Of a DNA stretch of 64,000 nt, positions 39,823-48,214 are shown piece after piece. A program made the translations under genes and the position numbers. The notes under the pieces are model-generated. The model saw nothing but the letters and a program-made list of their open reading frames with translations, made no database searches and was not told the DNA's origin. The number at the start of each line of letters is the position of its first letter. The first letter of the stretch is position 1. This DNA comes from Pseudoalteromonas spongiae UST010723-006 (GTDB lineage: Bacteria > Pseudomonadota > Gammaproteobacteria > Enterobacterales > Alteromonadaceae): contig NZ_CP011039.1 of assembly GCF_000238255.3 (NCBI RefSeq), positions 607,001-671,000 of the forward strand, in the 5' to 3' direction.

Positions 39823-41068
39823 TAACTTTATTGATCTCTTTATTATTTCAGCGCCTTGGTTGTTATTGGGGTTGTTTATAGCGGCATTAATTAACGTTTA
39901 CTTACCTGAGAATTTTCTCAATCGCCACCTTGGCAAAGAGGGCTTTGCTACTACCATTAAAGCGGCTCTTATTGGTGCGCCAATGCCGCTGTGTTCTTGT
40001 GGCGTAATTCCAGCTGCACTCGGGCTGCGAAGGGCGGGAGCGTCAAAAAGCGCAACCACGGCATTTTTAGTCTCTACGCCCGAAACAGGTGTTGATTCAA
40101 TTTCTGTCTCGTATGTATTGCTTGGCCCATTTATGGCAATTATCCGACCGATTGCAGCGGTTGCCAGTGCCATTACGGCAGGTTTATTAGTGGGCGGTGA
40201 AAGCAAAGGCAATACGCAACAAAGCGCTCATAACATAAAAGAAAAAGCCGATGATACTTGCTGCAGTAGTGCGCACACCACAGAGCAAAATGCGGCGCAG
40301 GCTAGCAATATGGTTTCAGAACAAAAGATGTCATGCTGTAGTACTCAGCAAAAGCCTGTTGTGCAAACTTCTCCTTGTTGTGCGCCAACAGTAGCTGAAG
40401 CTAAGCCGAATGTAACAAGCAGTGCTGCTTGTTGCTCGGTAAAAGATTCTGATGAGCAAAAAGAAAATACTACCTCGTGTTGTTCCACAGACAAAGAGAC
40501 GCAGCTTGTAACAGAAACCGCGACAGCAAAACTCAAGCGTGCATTTTCATTTAGTGCTAACAAACTGCTAAGTGATACCGCAAAGTGGCTGATGATAGGT
40601 TTGTTTTTTGCCGCGTTAGTGCAAACCTTTGTACCGCAAGATTTTCTACAACAGTACGGTAATGGAATTTGGGCCATGCTAATCGTAATTTTAATTAGTA
40701 TTCCAATGTATGTATGTGCAACTGCATCAACGCCTATTGCCGCTGGGTTATTAATGTCGGGTGTTAGCCCCGGTGCTGCGCTGGTATTTATGTTAGCGGG
40801 GCCGGCAACTAATGTAGCTACATTAGGTGTGGTAGCGAGCGAGCTAGGCAAGCGCGCGGTGGTCGCTTATTTAACTGGAGTTATTGGTGTTGCGCTAATT
40901 TTCGGCTTTATTACCGACTATTTGGTAGCACGCTATCAATTCGCAATCGTACCGTCGCTACAAGAATCGCATCATGTATTACCTATGTGGCTAGAGTACG
41001 GCGCGGGAGCCTTACTTTTGGTGTTAATGTTGCGCTTGGTTTGGCTCAAATTAAGTAGCGCCAAGTAA
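39809..41068 (+). CDS. SO_0444-type metal efflux permease with a cysteine-pair-rich loop
   Basis: A 419-residue permease (DUF318/ArsP-like fold) with two membrane halves: about 10-130, with MPLCSCGVIP at 60-68, and about 255-410, with YVCATASTP. Between them lies a hydrophilic linker of about 110 residues with five adjacent cysteine pairs at 151-152, 176-177, 190-191, 208-209 and 224-225. The related SO_0444-type proteins are annotated as Cu/Zn efflux transporters. The ATG at 39809 has GGAGG at 6-bp spacing and is better than 39761. Coupling to zntR indicates zinc-induced expression. Confidence 0.85.
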   Translation: MTLVNNFIDLFIISAPWLLLGLFIAALINVYLPENFLNRHLGKEGFATTIKAALIGAPMPLCSCGVIPAALGLRRAGASKSATTAFLVSTPETGVDSISVSYVLLGPFMAIIRPIAAVASAITAGLLVGGESKGNTQQSAHNIKEKADDTCCSSAHTTEQNAAQASNMVSEQKMSCCSTQQKPVVQTSPCCAPTVAEAKPNVTSSAACCSVKDSDEQKENTTSCCSTDKETQLVTETATAKLKRAFSFSANKLLSDTAKWLMIGLFFAALVQTFVPQDFLQQYGNGIWAMLIVILISIPMYVCATASTPIAAGLLMSGVSPGAALVFMLAGPATNVATLGVVASELGKRAVVAYLTGVIGVALIFGFITDYLVARYQFAIVPSLQESHHVLPMWLEYGAGALLLVLMLRLVWLKLSSAK

Positions 41069-41149
41069 CTTGTGTATTTGCTTTTAGGTGTACTAGTTGA
41101 TTGATATTTAAGCTTGAAAGGCATTGTTTTTTACGATGACTCGTTTAAT

Positions 41150-41178
41150 AAAAAAGGAGCCCATAGGCTCTTTTTTTT
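41150..41178 (+). terminator. Intrinsic terminator after the zntR-permease operon
   Basis: AAAAAGGAGCC-CATA-GGCTC followed by eight T residues. Confidence 0.9.
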
Positions 41179-41243
41179 GATCTAGATCAAGTTTATAAAT
41201 TTAGATGAATCAAAATATAAACTTATTTTAAATATTTTTAAAT

Positions 41244-41262
41244 GATAATGATTTCTGTTATT
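41244..41262 (+). promoter_or_regulatory. Candidate Fur box upstream of the imelysin operon
   Basis: GATAATGATTTCTGTTATT matches the 19-bp Fur consensus GATAATGATAATCATTATC at 13 of 19 positions, including all of the first nine. It lies about 110 bp before the first gene of the operon in a 302-bp gene-free region. Iron control is consistent with homologous operons in Vibrio and Pseudomonas. Confidence 0.6.
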
Positions 41263-41370
41263 GATCTAATTTGTTTTGGGTTTTAGAATGCTTCGCAGTT
41301 TTATTAAGCCAATTACGTTTTTGATAAAAATTGGTATTACTCAATCATAAAAATATCAGGGATTAACATA

Positions 41371-42780
41371 ATGAAAAAAATAGCGAATTTTGCACTTTCT
41401 TCGTTATGTGTTGCAATGCTTGCAGCATGTAGCGGTGACGATGGCAAAGACGGGGCAGACGGCGCACCAGGTGCAAGTGGCGAAAGTGGTGTATCAACGT
41501 ATGTGACCGAAAAAGATGTCGTTGTTACCAATGCGCAGCATGCATATGCGGTTTATGCCGATTCACTTATCGCTGCTAAACAGCTTAAAAATGTGATTGA
41601 GCAGTTTGTTGCAGAGCCAAGCGAAGCTAACTTTAGCGCCGCTAAAAATGCGTGGTTAGATGCTCGCGAACCTTATGGTCAGTCAGAAGTGTATCGTTTT
41701 CGTGAAGGGCCAATCGACAATCTAACGCGTGATGACAATGGTAACCCGGTATTAGTTGCTGAAGAAGGTCCTGAAGGCGCAATCAACGCATGGCCACTAG
41801 CCGAAGCGCTAATTGATTACACAATTGACATGGATGGCGCACAACTGCCTGAAAACCCTGCAAGCTTACCTGTAGGTGGCAATATTATTGCCGATCTTGC
41901 TGAGTTCCCAGATATCACCAAAGCGTTACTCGCTGAACAGTTTGAGCGCGGCGATGATGAAGCTAATGTAACATCAGGCTATCACGCGATTGAATTTTTA
42001 CTGTGGGGACAAGATCTTAACGCCGATGGTTCTTACACGCCAAACCGTGACTACAGTGCTGGCTACCGTAAAGTAAACGATTATTATACTGCGGCAAGTG
42101 GCATGGGTGAGTGTACATCTGGCGTAGATAACGTGGTTGATTCGGTTATTTGTGAACGCCGTGGTGACTACCTAATTGCAGCAGCAGATTTACTGATCGA
42201 CGATTTACAAGGTGTTGTTGATGCATGGACTCCAGGTTCAGGTTTTCACTATGTTGAATTTACTAAAGACGAAAATGTAAAAGCGTCGTTAGCGAAAATT
42301 CTAGAAGGCATGGGCCGTTTAAGCTTTGGTGAACTTGCTGGTGAGCGCATGAGTATTGCACTTCGTACCGATTCACAAGAAGACGAGCACTCGTGTTTTT
42401 CAGATAATACACACCGCGATATTTTCTTAAATGCTAAGGGTATTCAAAACGCATTTAATGGTGCTTACCAGCGCATGGATGGCGAAACATTAGAAGGTGC
42501 TAGCATTTACGATTTACTGGTAGTGGATGGTTCGCACGAACTTGCCAATGAATTACGTGCTGCGATTGAAGATACGATGGCGAAAGCGGCGGTTATCGAT
42601 ACTAACGCTAAGCTAGGTTACTCATTTGATGTGCAAATTCAAAATGCTGACTTAAAGCAACCTGTGACGCACACAATCGAAGCGCTTAAATCACAAACAC
42701 AAGTGATTAAACAAGCAATTGAAGCGTTAGAAGTAACCACGGGTGATCTTGAGCAAGATACTGACGAGTTTGGTAGCTAA
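41371..42780 (+). CDS. Imelysin-family lipoprotein (IrpA/IcmP-like)
   Basis: A 469-residue lipoprotein; the lipobox LAAC ends at C20. Directly after it come six collagen-like Gly-X-Y triplets (residues 22-40). The imelysin domain follows, with the GxHxxE motif as GYHAIE at 203-208, thought to bind metal. Relatives are IcmP (PA4370) of Pseudomonas and the iron-regulated IrpA of cyanobacteria and Vibrio; a role in iron handling is supported by Fur-type regulation, but the biochemical function is not settled. A Fur-box-like site lies upstream. A strong hairpin follows before the next gene. Confidence 0.87.
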   Translation: MKKIANFALSSLCVAMLAACSGDDGKDGADGAPGASGESGVSTYVTEKDVVVTNAQHAYAVYADSLIAAKQLKNVIEQFVAEPSEANFSAAKNAWLDAREPYGQSEVYRFREGPIDNLTRDDNGNPVLVAEEGPEGAINAWPLAEALIDYTIDMDGAQLPENPASLPVGGNIIADLAEFPDITKALLAEQFERGDDEANVTSGYHAIEFLLWGQDLNADGSYTPNRDYSAGYRKVNDYYTAASGMGECTSGVDNVVDSVICERRGDYLIAAADLLIDDLQGVVDAWTPGSGFHYVEFTKDENVKASLAKILEGMGRLSFGELAGERMSIALRTDSQEDEHSCFSDNTHRDIFLNAKGIQNAFNGAYQRMDGETLEGASIYDLLVVDGSHELANELRAAIEDTMAKAAVIDTNAKLGYSFDVQIQNADLKQPVTHTIEALKSQTQVIKQAIEALEVTTGDLEQDTDEFGS

Positions 42781-42800
42781 TTAGGCTAACACTATTATTG

Positions 42801-42826
42801 GCGCTGCTATTTTGCAGCGCTTTTTT
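42801..42826 (+). terminator. Intra-operon terminator or attenuator
   Basis: GCGCTGC-TATTTT-GCAGCGC followed by six T residues lies in the 63-bp gap between the first imelysin gene and the di-heme gene. It is a full intrinsic terminator by appearance, so downstream genes would be expressed by read-through or from another promoter. Confidence 0.82.
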
Positions 42827-42843
42827 CGTTTCTAGGGGCATTT

Positions 42844-44499
42844 ATGAAGCGACATCTTTTACTAACTAGTTTTATGTTAAGTGCTTTGGGTTGTGGTGGC
42901 TCATCGCAATCACCAGAAGCAAAGCCTAGCGAACCTCAACCGCCTGTTGTCACACTGCCGGGGCAGCCAAATGATGGCTTAGCGCCGCTTAGTAGCAGTA
43001 CGCCTGACAACAACGAGCACCTAGCGGGTGGCGCAGTAACAACCGATGTTCAAAATGAAGACGCATTCAGCCAATCGGCACCGGCAATTCGCAGTGATTT
43101 TGCATTAGACGCGGTATTTAAATCGGGCGACCACTTGTTTAGAGGCACACACAAAGGGTTAGGCCCAGTTTTTAATAACCCAACTTGCCAAGGGTGTCAT
43201 ATTAAAGATGGCCGTGGCGAAGTGCCAAGCTCACCGCAGCGTGCAATGACTAGTATGTTCCTACGTATTAGTGATGAGAATGGTCAACCCGATGCGGTGT
43301 ATGGCGACCAATTACAAACATTTGGCACGGTTGCCGGACACCCGACAGGCGCATTACCTAAATTTAACGGCGCGTTAGATGAAGGTTTGGCATATGGCGA
43401 AGCCTACGCATTTGTTGAGTATGAAAACATAACGGGTAAATTTGCCGATGGCGAAGAATACGAGTTGCGCAAACCCATTTATAAAGTAACCGATTTATCT
43501 TACGGCCCATTTAACGACACGGTAAGGTTCTCTGCCCGTGTTTCACCTGCGATTTTTGGCTCAGGTCTACTGCATGCAATTCCAGAACAGTACATTACCA
43601 GCTACGCTGACCCCGATGATGTTGATAATGATGGTATTTCTGGCCGTGCTGTGTATGTAACAGAGCCTATTTCAGAGCAAACTAAATTAGCACGTTTTGG
43701 CTATAAACTTGGCACTGCATCCGTGTTACAGCAAATAGCGGGGGCTTATCGCGGTGATATGGGCGTGACTAATCGTATTAACCAAGCAGAGCCGTGCACC
43801 GAAAATCAAGTTGCGTGTAATGAACAAGCGGCATTAGAGCAAAACAGTGAAGCCAATGGTCTTGATTTAAGTGATTTAGATCTCGCACAAGTTGAATTTT
43901 ATAACCGTCTATTAGCTGTGCCAGCAAGGCGAGGGTTTGACGTGCAAACCAGTACTTGGCAAGACGATGTCAAGCATGGCCGTGCGTTATTTTTCGACGC
44001 GAACTGCAATGGCTGCCATGTACCACGTCATAAAACTGGTGAAGCACCGGCTAGCTTGTTAGGTGATGTCGACATTCTTGGCTTTACTGGCGAAAGTACG
44101 CCGATTGCTGCACTTAGCGAGCAAGTTATTTATCCTTACAGCGACTTGTTACTACATGATATGGGTGGCGAATGCGCGCCTATTAAATTAGAAAACGCAC
44201 AAGGCGGTAGCTGTCAGGTTGGTGAAAATTGCATTTATGTGAAGCGCTGTGAAGGTCTTGCAGATAACCGTCCCGAGGGGCAAGCATCTGGCACTGAGTG
44301 GCGTACAACACCGCTTTGGGGATTAGGCTTGGTTCAGCAAGTAAATGCGCGCGCTACTTATTTGCATGATGGTCGAGCACGCACCATCAGCGAAGCCATT
44401 TTATGGCATGGCGGTGAGGCAGAAAAAGCTAAGCAAGCCTACCTCGCAATGTCCAAAACTGAGCGCTCACAATTATTGGCGTTTTTAAATTCACTATGA
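42844..44499 (+). CDS. Di-heme oxidoreductase-like lipoprotein (DUF1111)
   Basis: A 551-residue exported cytochrome-type protein. The signal peptide ends at ALGC with a possible lipidated cysteine 17, followed by a proline-rich linker. Two heme c motifs are present: CQGCH at 115-119 and CNGCH at 388-392, the two-heme layout of the DUF1111/thiol-oxidoreductase-like family related to di-heme peroxidases. An insertion near 435-460 carries extra cysteines. It is second in the imelysin operon; the next gene begins by ATGA overlap. The substrate is unknown. Confidence 0.85.
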   Translation: MKRHLLLTSFMLSALGCGGSSQSPEAKPSEPQPPVVTLPGQPNDGLAPLSSSTPDNNEHLAGGAVTTDVQNEDAFSQSAPAIRSDFALDAVFKSGDHLFRGTHKGLGPVFNNPTCQGCHIKDGRGEVPSSPQRAMTSMFLRISDENGQPDAVYGDQLQTFGTVAGHPTGALPKFNGALDEGLAYGEAYAFVEYENITGKFADGEEYELRKPIYKVTDLSYGPFNDTVRFSARVSPAIFGSGLLHAIPEQYITSYADPDDVDNDGISGRAVYVTEPISEQTKLARFGYKLGTASVLQQIAGAYRGDMGVTNRINQAEPCTENQVACNEQAALEQNSEANGLDLSDLDLAQVEFYNRLLAVPARRGFDVQTSTWQDDVKHGRALFFDANCNGCHVPRHKTGEAPASLLGDVDILGFTGESTPIAALSEQVIYPYSDLLLHDMGGECAPIKLENAQGGSCQVGENCIYVKRCEGLADNRPEGQASGTEWRTTPLWGLGLVQQVNARATYLHDGRARTISEAILWHGGEAEKAKQAYLAMSKTERSQLLAFLNSL

Positions 44500-45902
44500 T
44501 TAAACGAAGTCTTTTAACTGCGTGTACTTTTGGCGCTTTGCTAATTGGTTGTAAAGATCAAGCTGTACCTGAATTTTCACATAGCGAGTTGCGCCCTGGT
44601 GGCGCAACAACCTTAAAGCGACTTAATACACGTACTTTTATTCATCCCTCAGAAAATCTCGATTTAGATAGACAGCTTGATTTTTGGGATGGCTTTTCAT
44701 TCTTTCGTGATCCTTGGGTCGCAGCACCTGCTGCAACTCAAGACCGTGATGGTTTAGGCCCGCTTTACAACGCGCGTTCATGTAAAGCATGTCATATTCG
44801 TGGTGGTCGAGGAAAGCTTGTTGGGGAAGGCACGCATTCGCCAATGGCATTGCTTTTTCGTTTAGGCAAGGGGGATGATGGTGATGCGGTTGATAAACAC
44901 TATGGCGGTCAATTTCAGCCATTTGCGATTAAACTAGCAAAACCTGAATCACTTTCTGCGGAAGGCAAAGTAACCATTCGTTACGAAACCATATCGGGTC
45001 AATATGCGGATGGCACGCCTTACACTTTAAGCAAGCCACATTATCAATTGGTTGATTTAGCCTATGGTGAATTGCAGCCTAATACGGTGTTATCGCCACG
45101 CTATGCGCCAGCACTTTACGGAATGGGGTTGTTGGACGCGATTCGTGAACACGATCTTATTGCGCAAGAAGATATTGCGGATAAAAACAACGATGGTATT
45201 TCGGCTAAGTATAATCGTGTGATGAGTGCTAAGACTAAGGAACAGGTTATTGGACGTTTTGGCTTTAAAGCGAGTCAACCAAGTTTAGCATCACAAACGG
45301 CAGCGGCATTTGTTAATGATATCGGCATAACCAATCCGTTTTTCACACACGATACTTGCACGCCATCACAACCACTTTGTCAACTTGCATCAGCAATGGG
45401 CGGTCACGACCGCACGCTAGAAATACCCGAAAAGCTGCATAAGTTAACGGTGTTTATGGGAGCGCACATTGCGGTGCAACCGACCCGAAAGCTCACTTCA
45501 GAAAAAGCACAACAGGGCAGAGCACTTTTTTATCAAGCGAATTGTCATAGTTGTCACACCCCAAGTTATACCACGGCAAGCGACTATCCGCTTAAAGAGT
45601 TGGCAAATCAAACTATCTGGCCTTACACCAATTTGGCGTTACACGATATGGGCGAAGCACTGGCTGATGGTAAAGCAGAAGGATTAGCCAATGGTCGAGA
45701 GTGGCGTACGCCACCACTTTGGGGGCTAGGATTACAAGAAAACGTACAAGGCTATCAGGCATTTTTACATGATGGCCGCGCGAAAACAGTGGCTGAAGCG
45801 ATTTTGTGGCATGGCGGCGAAGCCGAGCAATCAAAAAGCGCGTTTGTAGCGTTTGACCAACAGCAGCGTGACGCATTGATTTATTTTCTAAAACAAATTT
45901 AA
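44496..45902 (+). CDS. Second di-heme oxidoreductase-like lipoprotein (DUF1111)
   Basis: A 468-residue paralogue of the preceding protein. The signal peptide ends in LIGC (C19). Heme motifs are CKACH at 96-100 and CHSCH at 350-354. The shared motifs GLGPLYNARSC, DIGITNPF and YLHDGRA-like segments (FLHDGRAKTVAEAILWHGG) show common descent with the upstream gene, which has YLHDGRARTISEAILWHGG. It lacks the cysteine-rich insertion. Paired copies may work as a heterodimer or on different substrates; this is inference. Confidence 0.85.
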   Translation: MIKRSLLTACTFGALLIGCKDQAVPEFSHSELRPGGATTLKRLNTRTFIHPSENLDLDRQLDFWDGFSFFRDPWVAAPAATQDRDGLGPLYNARSCKACHIRGGRGKLVGEGTHSPMALLFRLGKGDDGDAVDKHYGGQFQPFAIKLAKPESLSAEGKVTIRYETISGQYADGTPYTLSKPHYQLVDLAYGELQPNTVLSPRYAPALYGMGLLDAIREHDLIAQEDIADKNNDGISAKYNRVMSAKTKEQVIGRFGFKASQPSLASQTAAAFVNDIGITNPFFTHDTCTPSQPLCQLASAMGGHDRTLEIPEKLHKLTVFMGAHIAVQPTRKLTSEKAQQGRALFYQANCHSCHTPSYTTASDYPLKELANQTIWPYTNLALHDMGEALADGKAEGLANGREWRTPPLWGLGLQENVQGYQAFLHDGRAKTVAEAILWHGGEAEQSKSAFVAFDQQQRDALIYFLKQI

Positions 45903-45913
45903 GGGCAAATACG

Positions 45914-47053
45914 ATGAAACTTAAAGCACTTTCTTTGCTTGTGACGGCTGCGTTACTAAGTGCATGTGGTGGTGGCAGCGATACCAACAGCGAAAAACCA
46001 CCCATTACGCCACCTGTGGTTAAACTAACGAAAGATGAAGCCATGACAAAATTATTATCAGCGCAAGCTGATAATTATATTTTGCCAGCATACCAAACAC
46101 TGATGGATGAAGCGGATAAACTAGATGCGGCGAGCATTATGTTTTGTGCTTATCAGGCGCCAAGCGAAAGCGAGCTAACAGAATTAAAAAATGCATGGTT
46201 AGCATTAAGCAAGGCATGGCAATTTGCGAAAGCGGTAAAAATGGGGCCTGAGTCTGAAGAATTTCGCCATTATCGCTTACAATTTTGGCCTGATAACAAC
46301 AATGCCGTTCAGCGCGGTGTTGCGTCATTACTTGCGGCTCAAGTGATAGATGAGAACGCCGTTGCTAGCCTACAAGATGGTGCTCAAGGATTACCAGCGC
46401 TCGAGTTATTAATTTTTAATCAAGCACAAGATGCATCGTTACTAAGTGCAAGCAATAAACAAGATCGTTGCCTCGCGGTAATGGCAATTGCCGCTAATGT
46501 GAAAACAGTCGCAACTGAAATTTTAGCATTATGGCAACACGAGAAGATTGGTTTTGTCCTTGATTTTAAAAATGGCAGTGGCGAGTACAACACGAAACAA
46601 GCGGTGCTTGAAGATTTTATTACTAATTGGTTTGAGCTAATTGAAGTGATTAAAGATAACAAGCTCAATAATGTTAAAGGCACGCTGATCCCAGGTTACC
46701 CAGAAAAAGCGGAAAGTTACATTAGCTTATCGTCGCTTGAAAACATTAAAACCAATTTTGCAGGGCTGAAACAGGCCTACCTTGCGGGTAATGGTTATGG
46801 CTTTGACGAGTACTTAGTGGATATTCATGAAAATACACAAGTGAATGACACTATTCTAAATTACTTCGACGAAATTGATGTCTTGCTAAATGATATTGAA
46901 AAACCGCTATCGCAAGCGGTAACAATACAAGACAGCCGCAATAAACTGTCGCCACTTATCACAAAAATAGACGAATTAAGAACTTACCTCTCTACCGATT
47001 TTATTCAGCTTACAGGCCTTAATCCTAACTTTAATTCGAATGACGGTGATTAA
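45914..47053 (+). CDS. Second imelysin-family lipoprotein
   Basis: A 379-residue lipoprotein (lipobox LSAC, C18) of the imelysin type, shorter than the first. The GxHxxE metal motif is replaced by GLPALE at 159-164, so the histidine is lost. It still has the helical bundle pattern and a C-terminal LSPLITKIDELRTYL segment. In comparable operons the second imelysin protein often deviates in this way. It lies 11 bp behind the second di-heme gene and 2 bp before the DUF1513 gene. Confidence 0.82.
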   Translation: MKLKALSLLVTAALLSACGGGSDTNSEKPPITPPVVKLTKDEAMTKLLSAQADNYILPAYQTLMDEADKLDAASIMFCAYQAPSESELTELKNAWLALSKAWQFAKAVKMGPESEEFRHYRLQFWPDNNNAVQRGVASLLAAQVIDENAVASLQDGAQGLPALELLIFNQAQDASLLSASNKQDRCLAVMAIAANVKTVATEILALWQHEKIGFVLDFKNGSGEYNTKQAVLEDFITNWFELIEVIKDNKLNNVKGTLIPGYPEKAESYISLSSLENIKTNFAGLKQAYLAGNGYGFDEYLVDIHENTQVNDTILNYFDEIDVLLNDIEKPLSQAVTIQDSRNKLSPLITKIDELRTYLSTDFIQLTGLNPNFNSNDGD

Positions 47054-47055
47054 TC

Positions 47056-48132
47056 ATGGAGCGTAGAGCGTTTATCAAAAGTTTAGCGTTATGTGGTTTA
47101 AGTTTATCACTCGGCGCTAACTTAGTTGCGTGTTCAAGCAAAGCGCAACGTCGTTTTGTTAGTGCGGCAACCAACCACCAGGGTGAACATTTTGTGGTGG
47201 CATTTGATAAAGCAGGGAATTTATTAAACCAGGTTAAAATTGATAATCGCGGCCATGATTTATTAATGCTTGATAGTGAACGGGTTGTGGCGTTTTCACG
47301 CCGCCCGTTTACCAAGCTGTTTGTGGTGAACTTAGAACAAAACCAGCTAGAGAAAATCATCAATGCAGAGCAAGGTTTTCATTTTTATGGTCATGGTGTG
47401 TTTGATAGCAAACGCAAGCAACTGATCACCACAGAAAATCATATTGAAAGTGCTGGTGGTTACTTAGTTGTGCGCAATACTCACAATTTTGCCGTGGAAA
47501 AGCGTGCACCAAGTGGCGGTATTGGGCCGCATCAATGCGCGTTAATGCCCGATGGTGAACATATTGTGGTTGCCAATGGGGGCATTAAAACACATCCAGA
47601 TAAAGGTCGTGAAAAATTAAATCTAGCGAGTATGGCACCAAATTTAAGCTACATTCACCTCGACACTGGCAAGTTAGTTGAATCTGTCACTCCTCCGCAT
47701 TTTCAGTTAAGTTTACGTCATCTAGCGGTAGCAAACAGTGGCGAAGTGATTGTTGGAGCGCAATATCAGGGAAATTATCGCGATGCGCATCCTTTGGTAT
47801 TTAGCCATAAACTAGGTCGCGAACTTCAGCCATTGCAGGCGGAGCCAAAGTTTTGGCAAAACTTCGAGCAATACGTTGCCAGTATTGCAATTGCTGACAG
47901 TGATAATCGTATTGCAGTTACCTCTCCTCGGGGTGCTATTGTGGCGTATTGGCAATTGGATAATCATCAGTTTATTCGTCATGAACGTTTCGCCGATTGT
48001 GCGGGTGTAGCGAGTGCGCAAAATGAATTTATTGTCACAAACGGCAAGGGACAAGTAATTAACGATAGTAAAAATATGCCTATTTTTCAGTTACAACCGT
48101 TGCGGTTTGATAACCATTTAATTTACTCTTAA
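47056..48132 (+). CDS. DUF1513 family exported protein (beta-propeller-like)
   Basis: A 358-residue protein with a signal peptide containing twin arginines (MERRAFIKS) and a lipobox-like LVAC at about C26, so Tat export and lipidation are possible. The rest shows repeated strand patterns (HDLLML, GIGPHQCALMPDGEHIVVANGG) as expected for a seven-bladed propeller of DUF1513. It ends the imelysin operon, as in Pseudomonas PA4370-PA4373-type loci. Function unknown; a role in iron or copper-redox handling in the periplasm is inferred from context. Confidence 0.82.
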   Translation: MERRAFIKSLALCGLSLSLGANLVACSSKAQRRFVSAATNHQGEHFVVAFDKAGNLLNQVKIDNRGHDLLMLDSERVVAFSRRPFTKLFVVNLEQNQLEKIINAEQGFHFYGHGVFDSKRKQLITTENHIESAGGYLVVRNTHNFAVEKRAPSGGIGPHQCALMPDGEHIVVANGGIKTHPDKGREKLNLASMAPNLSYIHLDTGKLVESVTPPHFQLSLRHLAVANSGEVIVGAQYQGNYRDAHPLVFSHKLGRELQPLQAEPKFWQNFEQYVASIAIADSDNRIAVTSPRGAIVAYWQLDNHQFIRHERFADCAGVASAQNEFIVTNGKGQVINDSKNMPIFQLQPLRFDNHLIYS

Positions 48133-48214
48133 CTGGTAAGAGATGTTAAATTTAGCCAAACAGAATAATGACAGGTAAAATATCCGACCTTTTTGTGATG
48201 CAGTAAACCAAGTT

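Noticed and set aside
40345-40851. 168-codon open frame opposite the metal permease
   Set aside because: It is the antisense shadow of a well-supported gene and its composition mirrors the sense codons.
41329-41340. AATTGGTATT resembling the end of the rpoS-linked inverted-repeat element
   Set aside because: Only one short match with no partner terminus nearby; too short to call a second copy.
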